Below, piece after piece: positions 4,322 through 10,365 of a stretch of 10,365 nt of DNA (positions are counted from its first letter, which is position 1; each line of letters opens with the position of its first letter). The stretch comes from CAYPSN01 sp041907025. GTDB taxonomy: Bacteria > Patescibacteriota > Saccharimonadia > CAILAD01 > JADZBC01. Position numbers and translations under genes: made by a program. The stretch lies in the NCBI GenBank assembly GCA_041907025.1, contig JAYRIB010000003.1:1-10365 (forward strand). The letters are read 5' to 3'. The notes below the pieces were generated by a model. That model saw only the letters and a list, made by a program, of their open reading frames with translations. It was not told the origin of the DNA and ran no database searches.

Positions 4322-4891
4322 CTATTTAGCGGGCTGTTTAGTGTCACCATCGCAGGTATCTGGAGACCAGAAGCCCCTACTCGCCTGCTGGGCTTCTGCC
4401 TCGGCGGCCTTAAAGTTCGCCTGATATTTGTAGGCCTGCCCCTGGTAGGTGTACTCACGGGCATAGCCATCGCGAATCATCGTTTCGGCGTAGTTGGTAT
4501 CATCAGGTAAGAACACATAGCCCAGCAGGCGGCCGTACTTGTCGCGCTCCCCCACCTGCACATCGTATTCCAAGCGAACGGTCTTGCCCTCCAGTAACCT
4601 ATGGGCTTGGGCCGAGGCCTCGCGACCAAAGCATTGCACCACCTTGCGTGGGTCAACCACCTCTGGCGTATCCATGCCAATCAAGCGGATCTTCTGCAAA
4701 CGACCATCGACCTTGAGTGCAATGGTATCACCATCCACCACCTGCTCGACTCGGTAGGTGCCGAGTGCCGTCACAGGCGTCTGAGCAGAGGACTGCTGTT
4801 GTAAGGTGAGTCCGCGATACAAGCTCAACGACGCAAACACCAGCGCCATTAGGATGCCTAACGTCTTCTTGCGACTCACGCGCGGTGTCAT
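4322..4891 (-). CDS. Membrane-anchored thermonuclease (staphylococcal nuclease family)
   Basis: 189 aa. A basic N-terminus and one hydrophobic segment (about residues 10-28) suggest a signal peptide or membrane anchor, so the enzyme acts outside the membrane. The SNase-like domain spans about 44-176: 'VDGDTIAL' at 52-59, R69 in 'IRLIG', 'MDTPE' at 73-77 (Asp74, Thr75, Glu77 match the calcium and catalytic residues D40, T41, E43 of the S. aureus enzyme) and 'DKYGR' with R121 (equivalent of R87). All catalytic positions are present, so it should cut DNA or RNA with calcium. C87 and C180 could form a disulfide. Its ATG overlaps the rodA stop codon (ATGA), so translation is coupled to rodA. Such nucleases could supply nucleotides to an organism with poor nucleotide synthesis, which is inference. 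The stop codon is 4 bp from the tRNA-like fragment. Confidence 0.92.
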   Translation of the reverse strand: MTPRVSRKKTLGILMALVFASLSLYRGLTLQQQSSAQTPVTALGTYRVEQVVDGDTIALKVDGRLQKIRLIGMDTPEVVDPRKVVQCFGREASAQAHRLLEGKTVRLEYDVQVGERDKYGRLLGYVFLPDDTNYAETMIRDGYAREYTYQGQAYKYQANFKAAEAEAQQASRGFWSPDTCDGDTKQPAK

Positions 4892-5994
4892 GCCAGCTCG
4901 CCCTTCTTACGCCGCAAGTACACACTCTGGACTACACCGATGGCAAACATGCTTACAATCATACTGGAACCTCCCGCCGAAATGAGCGGCAGCGGAATAC
5001 CGGTGACTGGCATAATCCCCAAGTTCATACCAACGTTAATAAAGACGTGGAACAGCAGCATACTGACCAGGCCGATGCTGAGCAAGCCTCCGAATTTGTC
5101 AGGTGCCATCTGGCTAATCCAAAACGAGCGCAGTATAAGCACCAAAAAAGTGGCGATAGTCAGCAGACCACCCAAAAAGCCGAGCTTTTCGGCCAGTACC
5201 GCAAAGATAAAGTCTGTATGCTGCGAGGGTAAGAAGTTCCCCTGGCTCTGGCTCCCCGACCCCAAGCCCTGACCAAGCCAGCCGCCACTACCTACGGCAA
5301 TAATAGCTTGATTGACGTTATAGCCAGTCGTGGCTGGATTGGCGGTTGGGTCTAAAAAGGTGGTGATGCGCTGCTGCTGGTACGGCTTGAGTCGAGGAAT
5401 AATAAGCGGGATCATGACTACCACACTCGTCACCAAGCCAGCCAGGTATTGCCAGCGCACGCGGGCCGCGATGGCCATTGCAAACCAAATGACCACAAAC
5501 ACCATACCCGTGCCGAGGTCCGGCTGAGCCAAAACTAGCCCTAGCGGCAACACAAGATACATGAGTGAACCGAACCAGTACTTGAACTCATTGATGTGAT
5601 CATAATGCCGCGAGAAGTGTTGCGCCAGCACAATAGCGAGCATTGGCTTGGCAAACTCTGATGGCTGAAACTGAAAGAAGCCGATCGATATCCAGCGCGT
5701 GGCACCCAGGCGCGTGGCACCAAACACATCCACCGCGACCAAAGAAGCAACCATAATAATGTAGAGGATGATGCTGTAGTTACGCAGCACGCGGTAGTCT
5801 AACCGAGCGAAGAACAGCATGACTGCAAGTCCAGCCGCAGCGTAGAGGAACTGCCGGCTGGTATCAATCTCTGACACCACACGGGCAGCCTTAATCCCCG
5901 ACGAATAAAGCACGGCCAAGCCGATCACGAGCAGCACCAGGGTGCTTACCAGTAATACCAAATCTAACTTACGCAGAAGCTTCAGTCCAAACAT
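4888..5994 (-). CDS. rodA: RodA, SEDS peptidoglycan glycosyltransferase
   Basis: 368 aa integral membrane protein of the SEDS family (RodA/FtsW/SpoVE), which polymerises lipid II into glycan strands together with a class B penicillin-binding protein, in RodA's case for side-wall growth. About ten hydrophobic segments are visible. Family motifs: 'LGATRWISIGFFQFQPSEF' in the first half, 'AQPDLGTGMVF', 'GYNVNQAIIAVGSGG', 'QGNFLPSQHTDFIFAVLAE' with D261 matching the catalytic Asp of RodA, and 'TGIPLPLISAGGSS' near the end. The wording around 'HTDFIFAVLAE' and the 'GNFLP' motif favour RodA over FtsW. Length is usual. It follows ileS by 7 bp, and TATAAT on the ileS stop codon ends 6 bp before its ATG, so it can be expressed alone as well as with ileS. 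The partner PBP is not in this window. Confidence 0.93.
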   Translation of the reverse strand: MFGLKLLRKLDLVLLVSTLVLLVIGLAVLYSSGIKAARVVSEIDTSRQFLYAAAGLAVMLFFARLDYRVLRNYSIILYIIMVASLVAVDVFGATRLGATRWISIGFFQFQPSEFAKPMLAIVLAQHFSRHYDHINEFKYWFGSLMYLVLPLGLVLAQPDLGTGMVFVVIWFAMAIAARVRWQYLAGLVTSVVVMIPLIIPRLKPYQQQRITTFLDPTANPATTGYNVNQAIIAVGSGGWLGQGLGSGSQSQGNFLPSQHTDFIFAVLAEKLGFLGGLLTIATFLVLILRSFWISQMAPDKFGGLLSIGLVSMLLFHVFINVGMNLGIMPVTGIPLPLISAGGSSMIVSMFAIGVVQSVYLRRKKGELA

Positions 5995-6006
5995 ACTCTT
6001 ATTATA
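5995..6006 (-). promoter_or_regulatory. Leaderless-type -10 box of rodA on the ileS stop codon
   Basis: Minus strand: TCTC-TATAAT-AAGAGT-ATG. The TAA of ileS (6002-6004) is part of the TATAAT (6001-6006), and 6 bp separate it from the rodA ATG. A GAG one base before ATG is too close to act as a Shine-Dalgarno. No strong -35 is seen. Confidence 0.5.
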
Positions 6007-8935
6007 GAGAGTTGTGCTTGTGGAGGCTAATGTTTAGCTCTACACCCTCAACCCGAGCAGACACGCTAAAGCCCTCGACCTTGTCAGACAGCGTCTCGGC
6101 TAAGGTCTCTTGCTGGATCGTCTGAGTGTGCTCGCTCAGAGCCTTGGTGACTTCTTCATCATCACAGCTAAGACCGAGCGCAATGCGATCATCAACCTGT
6201 AAGCCAGCCTGCTTACGCGCACTCTGCACCAACCGCACCACGTCACGCATAATGCCTTCGCGCTTAAGCTCTGGCGTCAGAGTGGTATCGAGCTCTGGCG
6301 CAGTGCGCTCTTTACTAATGCGCGCCTCCACCCGCTTAACGTTCACCTCGTCCCGCATAATGTCCGTTTGCCCCTCACCCAGCGCGCGCGGTGCATATAC
6401 TACCAGTTGCGCCAACGGCTGGCGAACCTTGATGCCGGCCTCGGCCCGCAAAGCAAGCGCCTCTTTGATTACATCACGCACAAACGCCATCTGCACAAGC
6501 GATTCATCATCAACCGCTTCGGCCATTGGCCAATCGCTCAGATGTACCGAGCGTGGCATAGCTGTGCCTGTTGCAAGCTCGCGCCAGACGTGTTCGCTCA
6601 CAAAAGGTGCCCACGGTGCCAGTAATTGGCAGATGCGCATCAGGGTAAACCAGAGCGTTTCGTAGGCTTGTGTCTTGTCGCCGTCATCTTCACTCTTCCA
6701 GAAACGGCGGCGCGAACGACGAATGTACCAATTACTCATGTCATCAATCAGCGCAAAGACTGGCGTGATCGCGTGCGCAATCTGGTAGGCGTCGGCTTCG
6801 CGGGTGACTTCGGCCACCGCCTCGTTAACCCGCGCCAGCATCCATTGATCGAGCACATTGTCGCTGTGTGGCGTTACGCCTGGCTGAGCAGGTTTCCAGC
6901 CATCAATTTCGGCATACATAGTAAAGAAGCGTTGTGAGTTAAGAAGCGTACCGAGTACGTTACGTTGCAAATCTCGCATCGCGTCGCGGTTAAAGCGAAT
7001 GTATTCAGCCGTCTCGCTCGCCTGGTGGCTCGAGAGCAAGTAGAGTCGTAAGCTATCGGCGCCTTCTTGATTGAACACGTCCTCAACGGGCGGGTAGTTC
7101 TTGAGTCGCTTACTGAGCTTTTGGCCATCGGCCGCCATAATCATGCCGTTAACCACAACATTCTTGTAGGCCGGTGCGTCAAACAAGATGGTGTTAACCA
7201 CATGCTGCACATAAAACCACAGTCTAGTCTGGTCTAAGCCCTCAATAATAAAGTCGGCCGGGAAGGTGCGTTCAAAGAGCTCTTTGTTCTCAAATGGGTA
7301 GTGGTGTTGTGCCAGACTCATAGCCCCCGACTCAAACCAACAATCCAACACTTCTTCAATCCGACGGTAGGTTTTTCCATCACGCTGAATCTCTACGGCA
7401 TCTATCATGGGCCTATGCACATCACTCGTGTCGAGCTGCTGGTCGCCAGTCAATTCACGCAGCTGATCGTAGCTTTCCACCACAATGTAGTCAGTTTCAT
7501 CCTGAGTGTTAACCCAGATCGGCATCGGCGCCCCCCAGTAGCGATTGCGCGAAATCGCCCAATCACGTGCGCCCTCGAGCCACTGCCCAAAGCGACCAGA
7601 CTTAATGTGGGCGGGTGTCCAATTGATGTCCTCAGCCGTTTTGGTAAGCTGGTCGCGAATACTGGACACGCGAATAAACCAACTCGAGATGGCATAGTAC
7701 ATGAGTGGTGTCTCGCAGCGCCAGCAGAATGGATAAGTGTGTTCTTTCGTCTCCGCCAGATAAACCAACCCTTTTTCGGTCAGATGCTCAATAATAATCT
7801 TGTCCGCACCCTTAAAGAACTTGCCAGTTGCCTCTGTCACCCCAGCTTGTTCGGTGACTTTGCCGCTCGCATCAATGGTCTGCAACACAGGGATATTCTC
7901 TTGTAAGCCAAGGCTGAGATCGTCCTCACCAAAGGCAGGGGCCACGTGGAGTACGCCAGTACCATCGTCGATGCTAACAAAGTCTGCTGCCCAAATCTTA
8001 TATAGATTGTTGGCGCCCTCTAAGCCGTCGAGCCCGCTGAGCTCAAAGACTGGCTCATAGCTTTTACCTACTAGGTCTGCCCCAGAGACTTCCTTTACAA
8101 CCGAGTAGTTGTCATGCCCCAGGGCGGCAAGCCGCTGCTTGGCGAGCACCACCACCTTACCAACAGCGGGCTCATCGCCGAGCTCAACGTATACATATTG
8201 CTCGCTGGGACTCACAGCAATAGCCGCATTGCCCGGCAAACTCCATGGCGTGGTGGTCCAGCCCAGCATATAGGCGTCTTCGTGCTGCAGCTTGAACATG
8301 ACGTATAGGCTCGGATCAGGCACATTGTCCTTATAGCCATCGTTAACCTCAAAGTTTGATAGTGGCGTTTCACAACGTGGGCAATACGGCGTACTTTTGT
8401 AGCCCTTATAGAGCAGACCTTTTTTATGCACTTGGGCGAGTGCCCACCAGACACTTTCCGTGTAATTGCTATCGACGGTCGCATAGTAGTTATCATAATC
8501 ACTCCAACGCCCAAGGCGCTTTAAGAGCGCTTCCCACTCGCCTTTGTAGGTAAAGATTGAGTCTCTACAAGCGGCGTTAAAGGTATCAATGCCGAGCTCG
8601 AGAATTTGTTTTTTACCACTAACGCCAAACTGCTTTTCAATGGCAAACTCTACTGGCAAGCCATGGCAGTCCCAGCCGTTACGGCGTGGTGCGTAGTAGC
8701 CCTGCATCGTCTTATAACGCAGCATTGCATCCTTAATACTGGTGACCAGCGAGTGGCCAAAATGAGGCAGGCCATTCGCAAACGGCGGCCCATCATAGAA
8801 GCTGTAGGTAGGCTTACCGTCGCGCTGGCTAACCGATGCCTCAAAGGTACCTTCGGTATGCCACAACGCCAAAACTTGCTCTTCAATGCGGGCGAACTCT
8901 GACTGCTGGGTTGATGGTTCGGGTTGTTTGCTCAT
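6002..8935 (-). CDS. ileS: Isoleucyl-tRNA synthetase, eukaryote-like type 2
   Basis: 977 aa class Ia synthetase that charges tRNA-Ile with isoleucine in the cytoplasm. The nucleotide-binding HIGH motif is H58-F-G-H61 in 'ANGLPHFGH'; the KMSKS loop reads KLSKR (606-610) in 'DGQKLSKRLKNYP'. Both wordings, and 'TPYCPRCETPLSNFEV' (183-197), are those of the eukaryotic/type 2 IleRS that many actinobacteria also use; this type is known to be insensitive to mupirocin. The CP1 editing domain that removes mischarged valine is intact: 'TTTPWSLPGNAA' (227-238) and 'GTGVLHVAPAFGEDD' (325-339). Zinc-type pairs C185/C188 and C404/C407 are present, and the C-terminal anticodon-binding region is complete. 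The start at 8935 has AAAGGA seven bases upstream (8943-8950 region); an in-frame TTG at 9016 lies within the T-box core and is not a start. First gene of the ileS-rodA-nuclease operon. Confidence 0.96.
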   Translation of the reverse strand: MSKQPEPSTQQSEFARIEEQVLALWHTEGTFEASVSQRDGKPTYSFYDGPPFANGLPHFGHSLVTSIKDAMLRYKTMQGYYAPRRNGWDCHGLPVEFAIEKQFGVSGKKQILELGIDTFNAACRDSIFTYKGEWEALLKRLGRWSDYDNYYATVDSNYTESVWWALAQVHKKGLLYKGYKSTPYCPRCETPLSNFEVNDGYKDNVPDPSLYVMFKLQHEDAYMLGWTTTPWSLPGNAAIAVSPSEQYVYVELGDEPAVGKVVVLAKQRLAALGHDNYSVVKEVSGADLVGKSYEPVFELSGLDGLEGANNLYKIWAADFVSIDDGTGVLHVAPAFGEDDLSLGLQENIPVLQTIDASGKVTEQAGVTEATGKFFKGADKIIIEHLTEKGLVYLAETKEHTYPFCWRCETPLMYYAISSWFIRVSSIRDQLTKTAEDINWTPAHIKSGRFGQWLEGARDWAISRNRYWGAPMPIWVNTQDETDYIVVESYDQLRELTGDQQLDTSDVHRPMIDAVEIQRDGKTYRRIEEVLDCWFESGAMSLAQHHYPFENKELFERTFPADFIIEGLDQTRLWFYVQHVVNTILFDAPAYKNVVVNGMIMAADGQKLSKRLKNYPPVEDVFNQEGADSLRLYLLSSHQASETAEYIRFNRDAMRDLQRNVLGTLLNSQRFFTMYAEIDGWKPAQPGVTPHSDNVLDQWMLARVNEAVAEVTREADAYQIAHAITPVFALIDDMSNWYIRRSRRRFWKSEDDGDKTQAYETLWFTLMRICQLLAPWAPFVSEHVWRELATGTAMPRSVHLSDWPMAEAVDDESLVQMAFVRDVIKEALALRAEAGIKVRQPLAQLVVYAPRALGEGQTDIMRDEVNVKRVEARISKERTAPELDTTLTPELKREGIMRDVVRLVQSARKQAGLQVDDRIALGLSCDDEEVTKALSEHTQTIQQETLAETLSDKVEGFSVSARVEGVELNISLHKHNSL

Positions 8936-9178
8936 GTGATGGTCCTTTGGTAAGAAAATAAAATACCTCTTTTGGGCTGTTGGAATCCCGGCTTTCACCA
9001 GGACGGTACCATCCAACTTCCAAAAGAGGCATCTCCTTGGCGCTTGATTGTCAGCTGACGGGCTGATGTCCGGCAGGCTCTACTAGGCGATTAGCACGCT
9101 GTTCTACCTGCTGCTTCGTGGTTGATAGCCACTCATCCGCTCCTAAACTACAACAGTCAAAGCGCGAAGTGCATCTTG
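8936..9178 (-). promoter_or_regulatory. T-box riboswitch leader of ileS, probable ultrashort stem I type
   Basis: About 240 nt of minus-strand leader. The T-box core GGATGGTACCGTCC (9001-9014) contains UGGUACC, where UGGU can pair with the tRNA ACCA end. GTTGGA (9012-9017) pairs with TCCAAC (8979-8984), closing an antiterminator or antisequestrator. Upstream, GUGG/CCAC (9129-9132 with 9118-9121) forms a 4-bp hairpin whose 7-base loop CUAUCAA holds the isoleucine codon AUC (9124-9126) followed by A, as expected for a specifier. A second hairpin closes with GCAGG/CCTGC (9107-9111 with 9073-9077) and contains UAGAA and AGUAGA, which could form an S-turn. This is the layout described for actinobacterial ileS T-boxes, which work by translation control. 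Uncharged tRNA-Ile would raise IleRS synthesis. Confidence 0.85.
8951..9029 (-). terminator. Possible attenuator or switch helix in the ileS leader
   Basis: CCTCTTTTGG (9020-9029) and CCAAAAGAGG (8966-8975) pair perfectly over 10 bp, enclosing the T-box core, and are followed by TATTTTATTTTCTT (8952-8965), which resembles a terminator tail. However, the helix does not exclude the antiterminator. The same CCTCTTTTGG can also pair with CCAAAGGA at the ribosome site (8943-8950) or with CCAAGGAG just upstream (9033-9040), and GATGGT of the core can pair with ACCATC next to the ATG. Control by translation, by termination or by both are all open. Confidence 0.45.
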
Positions 9179-9184
9179 GGTAAT

Positions 9185-9213
9185 AATATACCATTTTCAA
9201 GCCCAGCCATCAA
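9185..9213 (-). promoter_or_regulatory. Promoter of the ileS leader
   Basis: On the minus strand TTGATG (9208-9213), a 17-bp spacer, and TATATT (9185-9190). Predicted transcription start is near 9178, which places the whole T-box in the transcript. It faces the pyk promoter 50 bp away. Confidence 0.7.
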
Positions 9214-9238
9214 GCGCAAAGCGGGCAATAGCATAAGC

Positions 9239-9274
9239 TTTACGTAGGCCTCCTAAGCCAGCTACAATGGGTAC
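9239..9274 (+). promoter_or_regulatory. Leaderless-type promoter of pyk
   Basis: TTTACG (9239-9244), an 18-bp spacer and TACAAT (9263-9268), which ends 6 bp before the ATG at 9275. No Shine-Dalgarno sequence precedes the ATG. The nearby ATG at 9266 is followed by a stop after two codons (ATG GGT ACA TGA). Confidence 0.55.
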
Positions 9275-10365
9275 ATGAAGCGCGACGCATCGAGATTTAA
9301 GAAAACCAAAATCATCGCCACCATTGGACCAGCAAGCGAAAACATTATACCCGAGCTACTAGCCGCTGGCGTTAATGGGATTCGGTTGAACTTTTCGCAC
9401 GGCACACACAGTGAGCACAGTGCTAAGCTTAAGGCGGCACGCAAAGCTGCCAAAGAGCTCAACCGTAGCGTAGCCATTATTCAAGACTTGTCCGGCCCCA
9501 AGATTCGGCTCGGCTCGCTCCCCAAGCAAGGAGTTGGCGTCAAAAAAGGTGAGGTGATCCACTTGAGTTTTGAAGCCAGCTACGACGAAGTGCAGATCCT
9601 GCCGACCCAGTATGATTTTGCGGGTGAGGTGAAGCCAGGCGAACAACTCTACCTGCGTGATGGGCAAATCAAGACCGTTATTACCAAGGTAGTAGGCGGC
9701 ATTGTGAGCGTAAAAGCCCTCAATGCCGGCACCATCATGTCGAACCACGGTATTAACCTACCGGACACCGTTTTTAAGAGTTCTGTCCTCACGGCCAAAG
9801 ATCGTGCAGACGTTGGCTTCGCCCTTAGGGAAGATGTGGACTATGTTGCGCTGTCCTTCGTTCAAAGTGCTGAAAGCATTGCAACGCTGCGCGCCCTGTT
9901 AAAGCGCGGTAAAAGCAAAGCTAAGATTATCGCCAAAATCGAAACCAAGCCAGCAGTGCGCAACCTGCGCGAGATCATTATCGCCAGCGATGCAGTTATG
10001 ATAGCGCGTGGCGACCTTGGCATCGAGATAGGCGCGGAAAACGTCCCAATCGTCGGTCGACAAATCATTGAGCTAGCAAAACAGTACAAAAAGCCCGTCA
10101 TTATGGCTACACAAATGTTAGAGAGCATGATGACAGCAATTGAGCCATCCCGGGCCGAGGCGAACGATGTATCAACGGCGGTGCTGCTTGGTGTCGACTC
10201 GGTTATGCTCTCGGGCGAAACGGCCATTGGCCAGTTCCCGCTTGAAACAGTCCAGATGATGAAACGAATCATCCTCAAAGCCGAGGAATATGGCAACGCG
10301 CCAGCGCATAGTGCTGAGTTCTTACTCGAAGACGATCAGGTCCACTCCACACAAAACTACTTGCC
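9275..10365 (+). CDS. pyk: Pyruvate kinase (3' end outside the window)
   Basis: 363 codons are visible of a usual 470 or more; the gene runs off the right edge. It makes pyruvate and ATP from phosphoenolpyruvate and ADP at the end of glycolysis. Motifs in order: 'KTKIIATIGPAS' near residues 10-21, 'GIRLNFSHGTHSEH' near 33-46, 'IIQDLSGPKIRLG', the B domain, then 'DYVALSFVQSAESI', the catalytic 'AKIETKPAVRN' with the conserved Lys and Glu, 'MIARGDLGIEI' with the metal-binding Glu/Asp region, 'MATQMLESMM' and 'AVLLGVDSVMLSGETAIGQFP'. All core active-site motifs are intact up to the edge. The start at 9275 fits the family's N-terminus (MKRDASRFKKTKI). In an organism with limited metabolism it would be a main ATP source, which is inference. 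Divergent from the ileS operon. Confidence 0.95.
   Translation, partial: MKRDASRFKKTKIIATIGPASENIIPELLAAGVNGIRLNFSHGTHSEHSAKLKAARKAAKELNRSVAIIQDLSGPKIRLGSLPKQGVGVKKGEVIHLSFEASYDEVQILPTQYDFAGEVKPGEQLYLRDGQIKTVITKVVGGIVSVKALNAGTIMSNHGINLPDTVFKSSVLTAKDRADVGFALREDVDYVALSFVQSAESIATLRALLKRGKSKAKIIAKIETKPAVRNLREIIIASDAVMIARGDLGIEIGAENVPIVGRQIIELAKQYKKPVIMATQMLESMMTAIEPSRAEANDVSTAVLLGVDSVMLSGETAIGQFPLETVQMMKRIILKAEEYGNAPAHSAEFLLEDDQVHSTQNYL

Noticed and set aside
4294..4400. Complete tRNA-Gln gene
   Set aside because: Upstream of the T-loop lies the end of the nuclease gene; there is no matching 5' half.
8936..9016. Longer ileS start at TTG 9016
   Set aside because: It would translate the T-box core; ATG 8935 has a Shine-Dalgarno and fits the family's N-terminus.
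9359..10296. Minus-strand ORFs of 129 and 144 codons
   Set aside because: They are antisense to a clear pyruvate kinase gene.
1..10365. CRISPR array or insertion sequence
   Set aside because: The repeats are too far apart and the spacers are genes; no transposase frame or terminal inverted repeats are visible.

Overview
The window reads as bacterial chromosome with a compact gene-cassette region inserted at its left side. The right part (about 4.3 kb to the end) is ordinary chromosome: a T-box-controlled operon on the minus strand, ileS (eukaryote-like, type 2 isoleucyl-tRNA synthetase), rodA and a membrane-anchored thermonuclease, divergent from pyruvate kinase (pyk), which runs off the right edge. 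Gene compaction (rodA/nuclease overlap by 4 bp, a rodA promoter sitting on the ileS stop codon), moderate GC and the mixture of genes suggest a small-genome lineage such as Saccharibacteria or another Patescibacteria, or a relative of Actinobacteria. That assignment is inference; no rRNA or marker tree is available here.

The left part (1 to about 4317) is lower in GC, except for one GC-rich gene. It holds unrelated small genes: the start of a possible ASCH-domain gene, a SET plus NTF2-like fusion, a NIPSNAP-like protein, a Dabb-domain protein, an unrecognised GC-rich gene, an HNH nuclease-like protein and a tautomerase-like protein. All but the GC-rich gene point left (minus strand), the same way as the ileS operon. 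Between them sits one short direct repeat, six copies, in the same orientation and without gaps (consensus TTGGCTGAGCG-N3-TGGTCTAG). It usually lies 1 to 9 bp after a stop codon. The copy next to the chromosome (4294-4317) is, on the minus strand, the T-loop, acceptor strand and CCA end of a tRNA, most like tRNA-Gln. The layout is integron-like (gene, site, gene, site), but the sites are not classical attC sites: they look like decayed tRNA 3' ends. I consider this tRNA-end cassette array the most interesting object in the window. No recombinase gene is visible here.

Two expression rules stand out. First, five genes (partial ASCH-like, SET fusion, Dabb, rodA, pyk) carry a -10 box that ends exactly 6 bp before the ATG, with no Shine-Dalgarno sequence, as expected for leaderless mRNAs. 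Three of these are cassette genes and two are chromosomal, so the cassettes share the host's promoter style. Second, ileS has a leader with T-box features (UGGUACC core, a short hairpin with AUC in its loop) resembling the ultrashort stem I type known from actinobacterial ileS genes. The GC-rich gene breaks both rules: it has a full -35/-10 promoter, a strong Shine-Dalgarno and opposite orientation, so it probably has a different origin.
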